A stretch of DNA of 64,000 nucleotides, from positions 27,360,533 through 27,424,532 of the forward strand of contig JAKZAP010000001.1 in the NCBI GenBank assembly GCA_023053575.1. The letters are read 5' to 3'. Within the stretch, counting starts at the first letter, position 1, and every line of letters starts with the position of its first letter. This DNA is from Branchinecta lynchi (Eukaryota > Arthropoda > Branchiopoda > Anostraca > Branchinectidae). Positions 32,131 through 42,790 of the stretch are shown in pieces. Both the position numbers and the translations under genes were made by a program. Under the pieces are notes generated by a model. That model did no database searches and was not told the origin of the DNA. It saw only the letters and a program-made list of their open reading frames with translations.

Positions 32131-32463
32131 CTGTATGTTACCAGGCGACAGGTTGACTTTTCCCGTGTCCGGATCGCGATGCCCATAAGCAGGTCTCGCA
32201 TCAGCGCCGAAAAGTGCAGTGATGCGATCTTTGGACAATTGGCTCGGTGCTACTGAGTCGTCAATCTGTCGATCCTTTCTGTTGTCACCATTTCGTGACC
32301 ATTCTTTGTCATCGTAATGGTGGGATAGGCTGTCTGATACATCGCGCACCTGGCTGGATTTGTGCAAGTCCTGTGGATCGGGAGGCAGTCCTCTACTTTC
32401 TTGGTCGAACTCTTGGCAAGACACCAAGAGGATACAGGGCAGCAGCGCAAGACGGTGGAGTAT
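32131..32463 (-). CDS. Secreted Pro/Gln-rich extracellular protein, upstream coding exon (signal-peptide end)
   Basis: On the - strand an acceptor (CTTCCCCTTTCAG) precedes ATACTCCACC at 32463, and a donor (CAG|GTAAGTGAC) follows 32131. The exon is 333 nt, 111 codons. It opens with the hydrophobic stretch LALLPCILLVSCQEF, which looks like the core and cleavage region of a signal peptide, and continues as an acidic hydrophilic region with ITALFGADARPAYGHRDPDT. Its last codon boundary (NIQ) is phase 0 and matches the phase-0 acceptor at 22361. The frame is open upstream to an ATG at 32553, but that ATG lies inside an M1 MITE terminus, so I prefer an upstream start exon, which I did not find. The exon assignment is inference from splice sites, phase and strand. 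Confidence 0.65.
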
Positions 32464-32505
32464 CTGAAAGGGGAAGCGGTTATAAGCCAATCTATCAAAA
32501 CACCA

Positions 32506-32843
32506 CACTGTCAGAAGTTTCATAACAGATAACACTAGGATGCGCGGTTTCAACAGACAATGCGTAACAGATATATGTTGTGTTTGACAACATTATGCAT
32601 GAAATGTTATGCATAGCAAGCTTTGTTAGAAAGAGCCAAAAAAGTATCTACTGACTTTATTCTTTATCGTCATGATGTCGGAAAACTCAGCAGATACTTT
32701 TTGGTGGTTTTTCTGTTCTTCCTGAAGGTAACGCTTATTATGCATAACATTTTGAAAAGATATCATCCGAAGTGTTACCTGTTACGCATTATCTATTGAA
32801 ACCGCGCATCCTTGTGTTATCTGTTATGAAACTTCTGACAGTG
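32506..32843. mobile_element. M1 MITE, complete reference copy (338 bp)
   Basis: The ends CACTGTCAGAAGTTTCATAA and TTATGAAACTTCTGACAGTG are exact inverted repeats. The TIR continues imperfectly through AGATAACAC.AGGATGCGCG and GTTTCAACAGA. The interior has ATGCATAACA-type palindromes and CATCTGCTGA/TCAGCAGAT. No ORF. Other copies lie at 10995, 12680, 30119, 33826 and 54889. Confidence 0.85.
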
Positions 32844-32859
32844 CATCTGCTAGTTCAGC

Positions 32860-33340
32860 GCTTTTAAGGCCTTTAGAGAGAGAGATAAATTTATTGAATA
32901 AATAAATAGAACACTTCCGTTTAACAACCACCCCAATAAGTAACCTTCTCCTAGGGGTCTCAAAAAAAAATAAAAACTGCATAATGCAGAACAACTACTG
33001 AACAAAAAGTCAACTTCAATTGTCCTATCGAGACACAAAACAAACCACAAAAAATATGTAATGGATAGAGATAATAATCATACTCAGAACACCAACAACA
33101 AACAATAAATAACAATCTCAACATAATGAAAATTAATACTATTCCTCAAAATTCATACTTAATAAACAGGTTCTGTTTAATTTGACTCTTAAATGAAGGA
33201 ATGTCAGGGATGTTTTTAAATCTTGAGCTAATTGGTTCCAACTTTTAAAACCCCTATGAAGCAGAGAAAGCGTAGACCGTGTTGTAACAGCTAAGGGAAA
33301 GTCTTAAAAGTCAGTCTTAACTTAAAGGCCAAGCCTTTTC
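32860..33340 (-). pseudogene. LINE 3'-end fragment, minus strand
   Basis: On the - strand the text LLHRGFKSWNQLAQDLK and, after one frameshift, PSFKSQIKQNLFIKYEF then a stop, is typical of the last residues of a non-LTR retrotransposon ORF2. The following A-rich 3' UTR ends with TTATTTATTCAATAAATTTA. Confidence 0.6.
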
Positions 33341-33825
33341 AATATATGAGGGAAGTGCTCGATGAACTTCTACGGAGGTTGATATGGCTTCGTATCATCA
33401 TCTCTGGAGGCTGATACGGCATCGTATCAACCTCCACTAAATTTATTGTCATGATGTAACTACCTGTGGGACACAAGAAGATATGCAGCACATACCTGTT
33501 CGAGAAAAGTTATTATTGTTTATCCTTTCTCAGTTTTTTGCTTACTCATAGACCGCTCTGATAACTAAACAGTTGCTGACTTAACAGTTACATTTTATAT
33601 TGACAGTAATAGTCAATCTAGTTCCTATAATATTTAATATATTTGTTAGCAGTTACTAAACTTTATAAAAGTCAACTTTCTTTTGTCCAGATTTTAGAAC
33701 TACTCATTTTAGTATAAAATCAAACGTATTATGAAAACGGCTCGCTTGTAAAGTCTTGTGAGACAATATGATGCAGAATATGGTGAGGTTTTCCTGTCTG
33801 GATTAGAGTTAGCCTACACATTCAG
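33341..33825. other. Nothing recognised; short direct repeat
   Basis: Near 33370-33440, GGAGG(T/C)TGATA(T/C)GGC(T/A)TCGTATCA occurs twice in close succession. Otherwise AT-rich with no gene. Confidence 0.4.
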
Positions 33826-34131
33826 AGGTGTCAAACCAGATAACACAAGGATGCGCGGTTTCGAAAGATATCACTAAGGATATTAGCCGTTTCGTTTTTC
33901 AAAGGTTATTCAATGAAAAGTTATGAATACAAGAAGTTCCAAAACACAGCCGGAAAAAAATCTGCTCACTTTTTTATTTGTTATCATGATATAAGAAAAG
34001 TCAGCAGATGCTTTTGCGGCTCTAACTGGCAATGCTTGTTACGCATAAAGTTTAATGAATAACGTTTTCAAAATCTCAACAGATAACATCCCAAGTTTTG
34101 TCTGTTGAAACTGCACATCCTTGTGTTATTA
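33826..34131. mobile_element. M1 MITE, right end clipped
   Basis: Starts AGGTGTCAAACCAGATAACA, CAAGGATGCGCGGTTTC, and ends GTTGAAACTGCACATCCTTG, TGTTAT; the final GAAACTTCTGACAGTG is missing. The interior (GTCAGCAGATGC) matches M1. Confidence 0.75.
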
Positions 34132-34288
34132 GCTATGGATTGTGTAATCCTGACCCGGACCCGGAAAAATTCCAACTTTTCCGTACGGAATTGCTAATGG
34201 TGCCGACGATCTTGTCAAGAATTGTAGTCCGTGAACGGCAGACCTTTATTGCCTCTTCGCACCATTACGAGTTGACCGTAATGGTGAC

Positions 34289-34318
34289 CTGACGAGGACC
34301 CTTGCCAAGAAAGGCTAA
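34289..34318 (+). ncRNA. Hammerhead-like core, degraded
   Basis: CTGACGA at 34289-34295 is followed by the stem II strands (GGACCCTT, loop, AAAGG). The GAAA box is lost (GCTAAGT), so this copy cannot be active. Confidence 0.4.
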
Positions 34319-34431
34319 GTTCCAAGTCGCATGTGCCAGACCTTAATCGTCTGTTTGCACCATTGCGAGCAGCAGTGTTGGCACTGGCAGGTTCTTGACA
34401 ATGCTAAACGGATAAGTTAGCTACATTTTAA

Positions 34432-34479
34432 TATATCTATATTTCGGCCCTTCTTGGCAAGTGTCCTCTTCAGGCTCAA
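34432..34479 (-). ncRNA. Hammerhead ribozyme motif, stem I broken
   Basis: On the - strand: TTGAGC, CTGAAGA, stem II with ACACTT opposite AAGGG (one mismatch), GAA, ATAT, A, then GATATA, which no longer pairs with TTGAGC. The core is complete; stem I is not. Confidence 0.5.
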
Positions 34480-34530
34480 AGCCGCTCAAGCTGGAAACTA
34501 ACTGGAAAATTAACAGAAGCTTGAGCAGCT

Positions 34531-34578
34531 TTGAGCCTGAAGAGGACACTTGCGAAGAAGGGCCGAAGTATAGCTCTA
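34531..34578 (+). ncRNA. Hammerhead ribozyme motif, near-complete
   Basis: TTGAGC (34531-34536), CTGAAGA (34537-34543), stem II with one mismatch, GAA, GTAT (G in place of A15.1), A, then GCTCTA, which pairs with GAGC over four bases. It is head-to-head with the copy at 34432-34479, and the two are separated by only about 50 bp. Confidence 0.5.
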
Positions 34579-34658
34579 ATAAAATGTAGCTGACGTATCC
34601 ATTTTGCGTTGTCAAATTCGCAGTCAGCTTGGGCTGAAGGAATATCCATTCCTCTTAC

Positions 34659-34706
34659 TACAGCCTGATGAGGACCCTTGGCAATAAGGGCCGAAATCTC
34701 ACCGGA
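34659..34706 (+). ncRNA. Hammerhead ribozyme core without stem I
   Basis: CTGATGA (34665-34671), a perfect CCCTT/AAGGG stem II with GG/CC closing pairs, and GAAATCTC. The bases on either side do not pair as stem I. It lies 128 bp after the previous core on the same strand, and the conserved module GCAGTCAGCTTGGGCTGA lies between them. Confidence 0.5.
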
Positions 34707-34719
34707 ATAAATCTTAGCT

Positions 34720-35355
34720 GCCACGACCAGTGCGAATATTATGCTTGAGTGGGCAGGAAAATGGAAACTGCTCATTTCCTTCTCCACTTCACGATTCCAT
34801 CACATTTTGAAATGAAAGTGTTTTTTTGCTCTATTTATTATTTGTCTCAAGACCGATCTGTTATTAAGAGCTATCGGTAAAGTCAGCTGAATGAGTGAAA
34901 CCGCAATTATAAATACTTTACGTCATGTGATTTTGAATATAACTCAGCCCGAATTGTCTAGACCGCAAATCACCATGAGCCTCTTATTAGCATTGAGTGT
35001 GAATAGTAATAAGTGAAAAAAACACCAATTCGTCTAATGAGATCTTTAGTAATGTAAACATTAAGATTTAATTGCCTCATGTGCTTCCGAAATTTGTTGC
35101 CACTTTGGTACAACAAAACCGGCACATGGACTGACTACGGTTGGCAAAATGTCATATGGATTTGGCATCAAATATTGTCGAACAAGAATCTAGTTAAAAC
35201 TGTGACCGACTAAGTACTACAACAAAATGTAAATTCTGGAAAATAGGCACTACAGGCCTAGAGAGCGTGCGTTTCGTTTGTCGATTTTCAAAAAAAATGT
35301 ACAAAAGAAAGAACAAAATTTCCCCAACTGAAAACGCAATACTTAACAGGATGAA
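34720..35355. other. Nothing recognised
   Basis: AT-rich sequence without repeat-family or coding signal that I can support. Confidence 0.4.
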
Positions 35356-35359
35356 ATCG

Positions 35360-35520
35360 GAGACAAAGATATACCGGACTACCGTGGGGGGAGTTGGGAG
35401 GGGGGGGGGGGGTTCTCATGACACTCTTTAGACTGGAGGGATCGGGATGGAACTTGGTGGGAAGATCAAGCAAATCCTCTGAATCAATCATTTGCAGAAC
35501 CGGACTGGATTCCGGCAATG
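35360..35520 (-). repeat. R-A fragment
   Basis: GGGATCGGGATGGAACTTGG and GAACCGGACTGGATTCCGGCA match the minus-orientation R-A units at 28590-29400. A 13-bp G tract lies at about 35400. Confidence 0.6.
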
Positions 35521-35529
35521 CTTAGGCCT

Positions 35530-36010
35530 ACAATTTTTTTTTTGTTCACAAATGAATATCTTAATGTGTTCGTTATGACCGCAAAGTACAAAAAATTCTT
35601 TAAGCAAATGATGTCTTTTCTTGATCCCCAAGGGCCCCTGGTAACTTTTGCGTCGAGGATTTTTGGTTACAAATGAATTTCTAGCTGCCATAAGTGCGAT
35701 AATACCCTTGACCAAAATATACATTTTCATCATCCCAAAGGGCTGATGATCATTCGTGCTTCAAGGGTTTTGCTTGCAAACGAATTGTTAGCCCTTTTAA
35801 AGTGCACATCATAACTGCAAAGTGGAAAAAAATACTTTTGACTAAACGATACATTATCACGATCCCCAAGAGCCCATGGCCATTTGTTACTAAAGGGATT
35901 TGTTTATAGATGATTACAGTAAACCTACAAATTTACAAATTCCCAGTTTCATCGTCTGACCCAACCTTGCAACTGCCATATCAGCTTCTAACTCTTGTTT
36001 GAATCAAAAT
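35530..36010 (+). repeat. R-C tandem repeat, second long copy
   Basis: Three units with CCCCAAGGGCCC, TACAAATGAATTTCTAGC, GCAAAGTA and a run of A. They are followed by the tail ACAAATTTACAAATTCCCAG that also ends the copy at 30520. Confidence 0.7.
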
Positions 36011-36064
36011 ACGCTTCTTACTATTCAACATCTCGAAGGGAATGTTCACTTCTAAGCCTTTAGT

Positions 36065-36620
36065 TCAGAAAAAATTAACCATGTTCCATGTGCGTTTTCC
36101 ATTCTTGCAAACAGGAATCTGAGTTGGTCTTGTTGAAAACAAAAGAAACATGTGGTGGCTGCTTGGATTCGCCAGAATTGTTAAATTTTTTCCTTCACAG
36201 AATAAAAAAAATTGATACGTATTTGTGCCTTTGTGGTGAAAACGAAACATGCTACCCTTTTCTTTTTGAGTGCCCTATTTTTGTTGGTGAACGCTTCAAT
36301 TTATTACTTCAGCTTATCAATGTTCCTTTTCCTTTTCATCTTGATTTGGTTTTTAAATTTAGGAACGTTAGAAATATTGTGTTGGAATATATTCGGAAAA
36401 CTAAACGTTTGGATTTCGAGTTGTGATTTGATTTAAAGTATGTGCTATTTTACAATGGAATTCAAAGTGTGTGATATTTAGTTTTTTTTCCTTTTTTGAT
36501 TAGTTGTTTGTACAAAATTATGTGATTTGTAGTTTATTTTAGATGTATAATTTTGTTTATTTGTTAGTTTTGAAATGCCTAAGGCTAAATCATGTAATAA
36601 ATTCATTCATTCATTCAAGA
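36065..36620 (+). pseudogene. LINE 3' end with Cys/His motif and (ATTC)n tail
   Basis: The open frame 36088-36426 contains DTYLCLCGENETCYPFLFEC and PIFVGERFNLLL. A C.C..E....FL.ECP..GER arrangement is typical of the zinc-binding C-terminal end of some non-LTR ORF2 proteins. The stop is followed by about 190 bp of 3' UTR ending AAATTCATTCATTCATTC. It is 5'-truncated. Confidence 0.75.
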
Positions 36621-36774
36621 AGTGAGATATTTGGACGACAGACGACAGAAGAAGAGATTTTGTAAAAATATGGTAAAGATTAATGTAAGTAGCACTCATC
36701 AAGGCTATGAAGCATAGTGATCATTCTTGTGAGGAGCAAGGGAACAGTGCTTTCTTGGTATTTATTATATTCAA

Positions 36775-36935
36775 TTCTGTTAAAAAAAAATCATCTGTTA
36801 AAACTGTTAAAAAAACTGTTAAAAAAAAATCATCTATTTGTACGACAAACCGACTGTTTTGAAGAAAAATCGACTGTTTCCAAGAAAATAATTATTGTTT
36901 TTACGAGAAAATTGCGGCACTTTGTGCCGACCCGG
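36775..36935 (+). repeat. R-D repeat
   Basis: Units such as CCGACTGTTTTGAAG and AAATCGACTGTTTCCAAG, then GCGGCACTTTGTGCCGACCC, the same order as at 16390-16625. Confidence 0.6.
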
Positions 36936-37735
36936 TTTACTTTTAATGTAGCTTCATGTGAGATTTTCAGGTCTTCATTTTTAGATTTTTAATCTTCAAG
37001 TCTGCTGGGTTTCAAAAGTATTTTTCTCCCAAATGCTCCAAGGTTAAGCCATGATAGCCCTGTTCTACTGTCTCGGTATGCAGCCTGCTCAACAGAACAT
37101 TTCAACTTCTCCAGTATCTTTTTGCGTTCCTTCAGCTAGATTATCTATTAATGTAGGTCAACCTTTGTGTTGACTGGCCCATATTATGCGGTGACCTATA
37201 TATTTACTGAAAATTAATGGAACTTACCATTTCAGAGAAAAACACTGTCTTAAAACTGCAACATATTTAGGAAACTAAGTCTTCACGTCCTCCAAAACGT
37301 CCTTAAACAATCCCACGTCGAACTGTCGAAGACGTTTGAGAATAATTCTGAAACGAAAAATCAGGTTTTCGGGTACCGTTCGTTTGGCTACCCGTCTTCC
37401 CACCTTTGTCAGTGTGTCATGTCGTAATTTTCAGCTCACGCAAAGGTATCAGAAGAAGGAAACAGATGACCATCGTTTTGGCGGCTAACGCAATTAAAAA
37501 AATTCTGCGGTCGCTTTTTATCGCATAAAGAGTCGAGGGGTTTCGTTAATTCCATCTCTGCGAGGAAAGTGCTGTTGGATATACTGATGGAGCTTGACGA
37601 CTCCTTCTTCTTTGTGTAGTTAATGGCCGAAATTACTTTCTAAGGAGGTGTCGGGAGGGCTTCTCTTTTTCTCGCAAAAAGACACGAGGGGTTTTGTTGT
37701 TTTCATCTATGAGAAAGTTCTTTAGCTGGAGATGC
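36936..37735. other. Nothing firm; diverged relative of the 590-bp duplication
   Basis: At 37530-37735, GAGGGGTTTCGTTAATTCCATCTC, GGAGCTTGACGACTCCTTC and GGAGATGCCGAGGG resemble the start of the duplicated unit at 40300-40470. The rest is unassigned. Confidence 0.35.
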
Positions 37736-37739
37736 CGAG

Positions 37740-37990
37740 GGAAAAAAGCTAACACTCAAAATGGCCACGACTCAAAATTTCCACTAAAAATGCCAACAAC
37801 TCAAAATGCCCACGACTCAAAATGCCCATGATTTGATAAATTTGAGGTTTTCAGTCCGTAATTAGACGTGACTGAGTGACGGGAGGAGTAGACCGAGTAT
37901 CAGAATGACGATAATCGTTTGATGAACTTGTATAATCTCAATTATAAATATAACACTGGTTCATTATTATTTACAAGAAACATTTGTAGC
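37740..37990 (-). repeat. GCCCACGACTCAAAAT minisatellite with shared flank
   Basis: Five imperfect units (GGCCACGACTCAAAAT, GCCCATGATTTGA), then TTTGAGGTTTTCAGTCCGTA and ATCAGAATGACGATAATCG. The same units and flank occur at 1365-1600. Confidence 0.6.
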
Positions 37991-38134
37991 CTATTGCATC
38001 GTGGTTAGATGCCGCAAAAACGCTGTGCTTTCTTGAGGAAGCCTCTGTCTGACAATGAGCCCCCTTGGAACTTCTTTTTAAGGGCTTGAATTTGTTGGTC
38101 TTTCCGGACCATTCTTCGGTTTCTTCAAACGATA

Positions 38135-38205
38135 TATATTCATGACCCCCAAGGGCCCATGATCATTTTTGCCTCAAAGGTTTTGCTTACAAGTTAATTT
38201 CTGTA
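38135..38205 (+). repeat. R-C single-unit fragment
   Basis: CATGACCCCCAAGGGCCCATGA, TTTTTGCCTCAAAGGTTTTGC and TTACAAGTTAATTTCTG form one R-C unit. Confidence 0.6.
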
Positions 38206-38221
38206 CAAATAATAATTTGGG

Positions 38222-38345
38222 TTGGCATTTTGAGTCGTGGGCATATTAATCGTGGGCATTTTGATCGTGGGCATTTTGAACCGTGGGCATTTTAATCGTG
38301 GGCATCCTGAGCGTGGGCATTGTGAGAGTGGGCAAAAAGATCGTG
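38222..38345 (+). repeat. TCGTGGGCATTTTGA minisatellite
   Basis: About eight units of a 15-bp repeat, the reverse complement of the arrays at 1365-1480 and 37740-37835. Confidence 0.8.
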
Positions 38346-38449
38346 GCGATTTTGGGAACCACCCTGGAAAAATACTCCGTGAGCCCAAGCTGACTGGGAA
38401 AAAAATATTCAAACAATCCATAAAACGGATACATCAGCTGCGATGCTTT

Positions 38450-38497
38450 GGCAACGATATTCGGCCCTTCTTGGCAAGGGTCCTCGTCAGGCTGTCC
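38450..38497 (-). ncRNA. Hammerhead ribozyme motif with an alternative stem I
   Basis: On the - strand: GGACAGC, CTGACGA, the same stem II as the copy at 17315, GAA, TATC, then GTTGCC. GG-CAGC (A bulged) pairs with GTTGCC over six bases, although both strands differ from the 17315 copy. One A of the GAAA box is missing, so this copy is probably inactive. Confidence 0.5.
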
Positions 38498-38647
38498 AGC
38501 GCCAGGGACAACGTGGGGTCGAGTAAATTTGACGACATCTTCTTCGCATATGTAGGCCTAAATATCTATATTGTTTTTAACCCGTTCCGTTCAAACTAAA
38601 CAAGAACCGAGTAAATAAAAGAAATGTAAAGAATAATAGAGAAACAA

Positions 38648-39640
38648 GACCAATGGTTTCGATGGGATCGCAAAAATGTAATGTTTGATCCAGACAAATG
38701 GGTCTTGTCTTCTCCAGACAAATCCGGTCTTCTCCAGACTCCCATTAAACACTTTACTAACAAAATTTAGAAACAGATTAAGACAAATGGGAATCCTCTG
38801 AGAAGACCAAAATCTAATATGGATTCAGCTTGTGTGTTTACCCCTATAGCCTGCGTCATATCTGCTTTGACGAAAGTTCCTGCCTTAACATCTGCCAAAT
38901 TTCCGGTTTCGGAAGGATTCCGGGTGAACTACTTGTCTTGCAAAAAATTAAAGTGCAAAAATGGCTTCAGCGTATCTCCTTATCCCTATGCCGAATCTCG
39001 AATCAACTTCAGATAAAACTTCACCTTTTAAAAAAAAAACGATTTCAGCCGGATTCGTCACGAACTATGCGTCCAGGTAGAAAACGATTGTCATAAACGA
39101 ATTCAGCATGTCTTCGTACCCGTAAACCGAATATCTAATGAAATTCATACAAAACTTTTACTTTTGACAATTTTCTGTTTTTTATCGGATTCCGGGTGCG
39201 AACTACCTGTCCGGTGAAAAAATAGTTTTTATATCGAGATTCAGAATGTCTCCTAACCCCTAATCGGACATCTCATTAACTTCAGATAAAACTTTTACTT
39301 TTAATAAGCTTTCCGGTTTTGGCCGGATCCCGGGCGAACTAGTTATCTGGGGATAAAATGGTTTTCATATCCGTGTTCAGCATTATTCTTACCCCTTAAT
39401 CGACTATCTCATTAGCTTTTAAAAATATTTTGTGCACCCCTTAATTTGATCCCCCTCCCCCTGCTCTAAAGATGGAGCTACGAGGCCCATCTACAAATCC
39501 AAACTTTCCCTTGACCCAAAGAATCCTCACACCAAGTTTCATCAAAATATCTCATTCCCTTCTATAGTTATCGCGCTGACAGACGGACGAACCTTTGCGA
39601 AGTCATACGTCTCCCTCCACTTACGTTTTGGGATCCTAAA
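38648..39640 (-). repeat. R-B element, copy 3
   Basis: From AACAAGACCAATGGTTTCGA (R-B tail, reversed), through units with CCGGATTCCGGGTGCGAACT, to the head GAAGTCATACGTCTCCCTCC and CTTACGTTTTGGGATCC. It is uninterrupted near 38865-38890, which makes it the empty-site reference for the 3-kb insertion in copy 4. Confidence 0.8.
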
Positions 39641-39644
39641 AAGC

Positions 39645-40390
39645 GATAAATAGCTGAAGCTGAAGAATTGCCGTTCACCAGTTGTCATACATTGGGCACG
39701 GAGTGTTGGTAACCACGGGTAGGCGTCCGTTCCAAGAACTTTTTGAACTAGCTTGTCTACACCCTCGTTAGATTCTGACTGTCTGAACTTTCTAACTTTA
39801 ATGATATACTGACCGGCAAAATTCCTCTCTTGGGGAGTGTCCGAAAGACAGAAGCTTCGCTATTTCTCGCAGAAAGGCTAGAGTCAAAATATTAAGATTA
39901 ATTGATTGGATTGAATGGAAATTTTAGGTAGGATATGATGGAAAAAGGTTTGTATAGGATATAGGGTAGTAGCCTACCCTGGAGAAAAAAAGTAAATAAT
40001 TAAAGTATTTTAGATTATATGAGGATGTCTGATGGGAAAATGGAAAGTTTGAAAATAGAAGGTATTTTCTTTTTAGAGTCTGGAAAATGTGAAATTAAAA
40101 TTTAGTTCTTATGATGAAAGTGTAAGTGACGTTAAAGCAGGGTGAACTGGTAGGTATTTTTGATATTAATGTCACTGAGTTGGAGTTGAAGACGTAGCCA
40201 CTGTTTTAGTTCAATCTAAAAAAGAAAAAAATGGAAAAATAAGCTGCGCGGGATTAAAAAAAAAAAAAAAAGGCACTCTGATCTGAGAGGGACGTTCAAA
40301 TGGTAATGCCGAGGGAACTTGACGACTCCTCATCTTCTTTGTGTAGCTTACTGAAGAAAGTATCTTTTTCTTACTTTTCCTCACATAAAG
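39645..40390. other. Nothing firm; poly-A run
   Basis: A run of A lies at about 40256-40271. GGCAAAATTCCTCTCTTGGGG near 39820 is a diverged piece of the duplicated unit that follows. I see no gene. Confidence 0.4.
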
Positions 40391-40391
40391 G

Positions 40392-41880
40392 CACGATGGG
40401 TTTCGTTGATCACATCTCAGAGAGGGAAGTTAACAGGATACGCCGAGATAGCTTGACGACTACTCCATCTTCTTCACGTAGTTCTTGATTGGCAAAATTC
40501 CTTTCTTCGGGATGTCGAGACTCCAGCTCTAATGTGCTCTCCTTTCGTCACATTAGCTGGGTTAGAAAGTGTGTGCTTCTGTCTTTCTTATTCCTCTCAC
40601 TAATCACCAGTTATCCAGGATAGCTGGATTACTTTTGAATGCCCACGCCTAAGCTGACCAGGCTATATGCTCCGCCACTGCTCTCTTAAGTTCCCAAGTG
40701 ATAGTGAGGGTAAAATCACGAAAGTGTGGACCACTCAGTTCTCAAAATAGCCAGCAATAGATTACGAGATCTTAAACTTCGCCTGCCATAGAGTGAGTCC
40801 TCTTTCACGTAATGGTTCTCTTCTTAGGAAACAAGACCAAAAATTCGCTTGGATCGTCGGTCCTCAGACAGGATAAACAGTTAGTGTCAAGTTTCTGTAC
40901 GTCCCGGTTGACGCCGGTCTGATCAGGTCAGTTCCAGTAAATTTTGAACAGCATCTTCGCTAGAGGACTTGGGTAGATAGTCACGATGGGTTTCGTTGAT
41001 CACATCTCTGAGAGGGAAGTAAACAGGATACGCCGAGGTAGCTTGACGACTACTTCATCTTCTTCCGTAGTTCCTAATTGGCAAAATTCCTTTCTTCGGG
41101 GATGTAGAAGACCCCAGCTCTCATGTGCTCTCCTTTCGTCACATCCCGATGGAAAATGTGTAGCCTGCGTAGTAGTAGTATGGTAGTAGTACGAAAACGT
41201 TGCATGTAATACTATGTAATAGCACAGAGTACTATCATTTAATGTGCCTCAGACTGGTCCGATCTTATGTAGTAGTATCCAGTAGCATCCTGTCTTGTCA
41301 TAGTAGCATCCAGCCTTGCTAATAGTAGCATATAGTAGTATGGAGTAACACGATAGCCTTGAAGTAGAAGCATGTAGTAGCATCGTTAGTACTGCATGCA
41401 ACTTTTTCGTACTACTTCATTGTCCTATTTTGAGATAAATTTTTCATCGGGATTAGCTGGGTTAGAAAGTTTTGTTCTCCTGTCTTTCTTATTCCTCTCA
41501 CTAATCACCAGTTGTTCAGGGTACCTGGATTACTTTTTGAACGCCCACTCCTAAGCTGACCAGGCTATATGCTCCGCCACTGCTCTCCTAAGTTCCCAAG
41601 TGAGGTTTTAACGGTAGTGAGGATAAAAGTGTGGACCACTCTCAAAATAGCCAGCAATATAGATTAGGAGATCTTAAACGCCGCCTGCCATAGAGTTAGT
41701 CCTCTTTTTCGGAATGGTTCTCTTCTTAGGAAACAAGACCAAAATTTTGCTTGGATCGTCGGTCCTCAGACGGGATAAACAGCTAGTGACAACTTTCTGT
41801 ACGTCCCGGTTGACGCCGGTCTGATCAGGTCAGTTCCAGTAAATTTTGAACAGCATCTTCGCTAGAGGACTTGGGTAGAT
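40392..41880 (+). repeat. Tandem segmental duplication, 590-bp unit
   Basis: CACGATGGGTTTCGTTGATC starts at 40392 and at 40982. The two units stay collinear to CTAGAGGACTTGGGTAGAT (ends 40980 and 41880) with a few percent difference and small indels. The second unit is about 310 bp longer because it contains element E. Confidence 0.9.
41145..41451. mobile_element. Element E, copy B (307 bp), with empty site next door
   Basis: Ends CCCGATGGAAAATGTGTA and AAATTTTTCATCGGG. Unit 1 of the surrounding duplication reads TCGTCACATTAGCTGGG; here the same text is split as TCGTCACAT, element, ATTAGCTGGG. This gives a 2-bp AT target duplication. The interior is the reverse complement of copy A. Confidence 0.88.
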
Positions 41881-42234
41881 GCAGGGAAGTCTGTCAGTAG
41901 AAACGACTGAATGAACAGTTTATGACACACTGCCGAAAGTCAAAAGTAGAGTAAATCAAAACGGAAAATCTTGAGTATGTTCTGTCATAGAGGAATTTCG
42001 CATCTGATTGCCGGAACAAAAGAATTTGATGTTTTCTTTCTGACAGTTTTTCTGTGCCAAAAGGGTCAAGCATTTAACTATAAAGGGAGTAATGATGCCA
42101 AATGCCAAGTTATATATTAGCACGATTTCAGCGTTTATTCCTAGACACCATATCTGGCAGCCGTACTGAAGAAGAGATCGAGGTTACGTTCCCACCAAAA
42201 ACAAACTACAATATTGCGGCCATAGTGGTACTTA
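41881..42234. other. Nothing recognised
   Basis: No repeat or coding signal could be supported. Confidence 0.4.
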
Positions 42235-42540
42235 CTGAAACACGGTGAAATCATATTTGACGGTTCAACACGGAGAAGTCAGCTATATTTTCTTAGAGCT
42301 ATATTTCGGCCCTTCTTGGCAAGGGTCCTCTTGTTGTGGAAAAAACAATTAAAGATTCTTCCTTAAATACCTGATTTCGTGAACTTCTTCTCTGAAAATT
42401 TGTTGGAGTTAAAGCTGGTGCTGTGATTTCATTCTGAGCACGGCTGCTGTTTTTACTGTTCGATTGGGTCGTCGAGAGGGTAGAGATTCTTCTGCATTAT
42501 GGTTTTGGACTTTGCATTTCTGGCCATGGTAGGTCAAACC
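42235..42540 (-). mobile_element. Hammerhead-bearing repeat element, copy at 42.3 kb, core deleted
   Basis: Collinear with 17250-17575. The GAAATATAGCTCTAAG side and stem II are intact at about 42295-42328, but a deletion replaced CTGAAGA with ACAAGA and removed the 5' strand of stem I. Confidence 0.6.
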
Positions 42541-42790
42541 AGGAATATTGTTGTTGAGCACACTAAAACTGCTAAAAATGAAGCCAAAATGGGAAAGATA
42601 CTCGCCTGTTTTCGGACACGCTTTCCTTTTCCCAGAGTCCTTTGAACATCCTTTGCTCAAAGAACATCCTTTCCAGCTAAGATGGATACTTGTCGGTGGC
42701 ATGTGTGGGCGATTTGAAGTTCCGTACTTCAAGGTAATATCTATCGCGCTGGAATGTGTGGGACACAGATATACCTGCGGGAAAATGTTA

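Noticed and set aside
32464..32553. ATG at 32553 as start of the upstream exon's protein
   Set aside because: It lies in the terminus of an M1 MITE, and a strong splice acceptor separates it from the hydrophobic leader.
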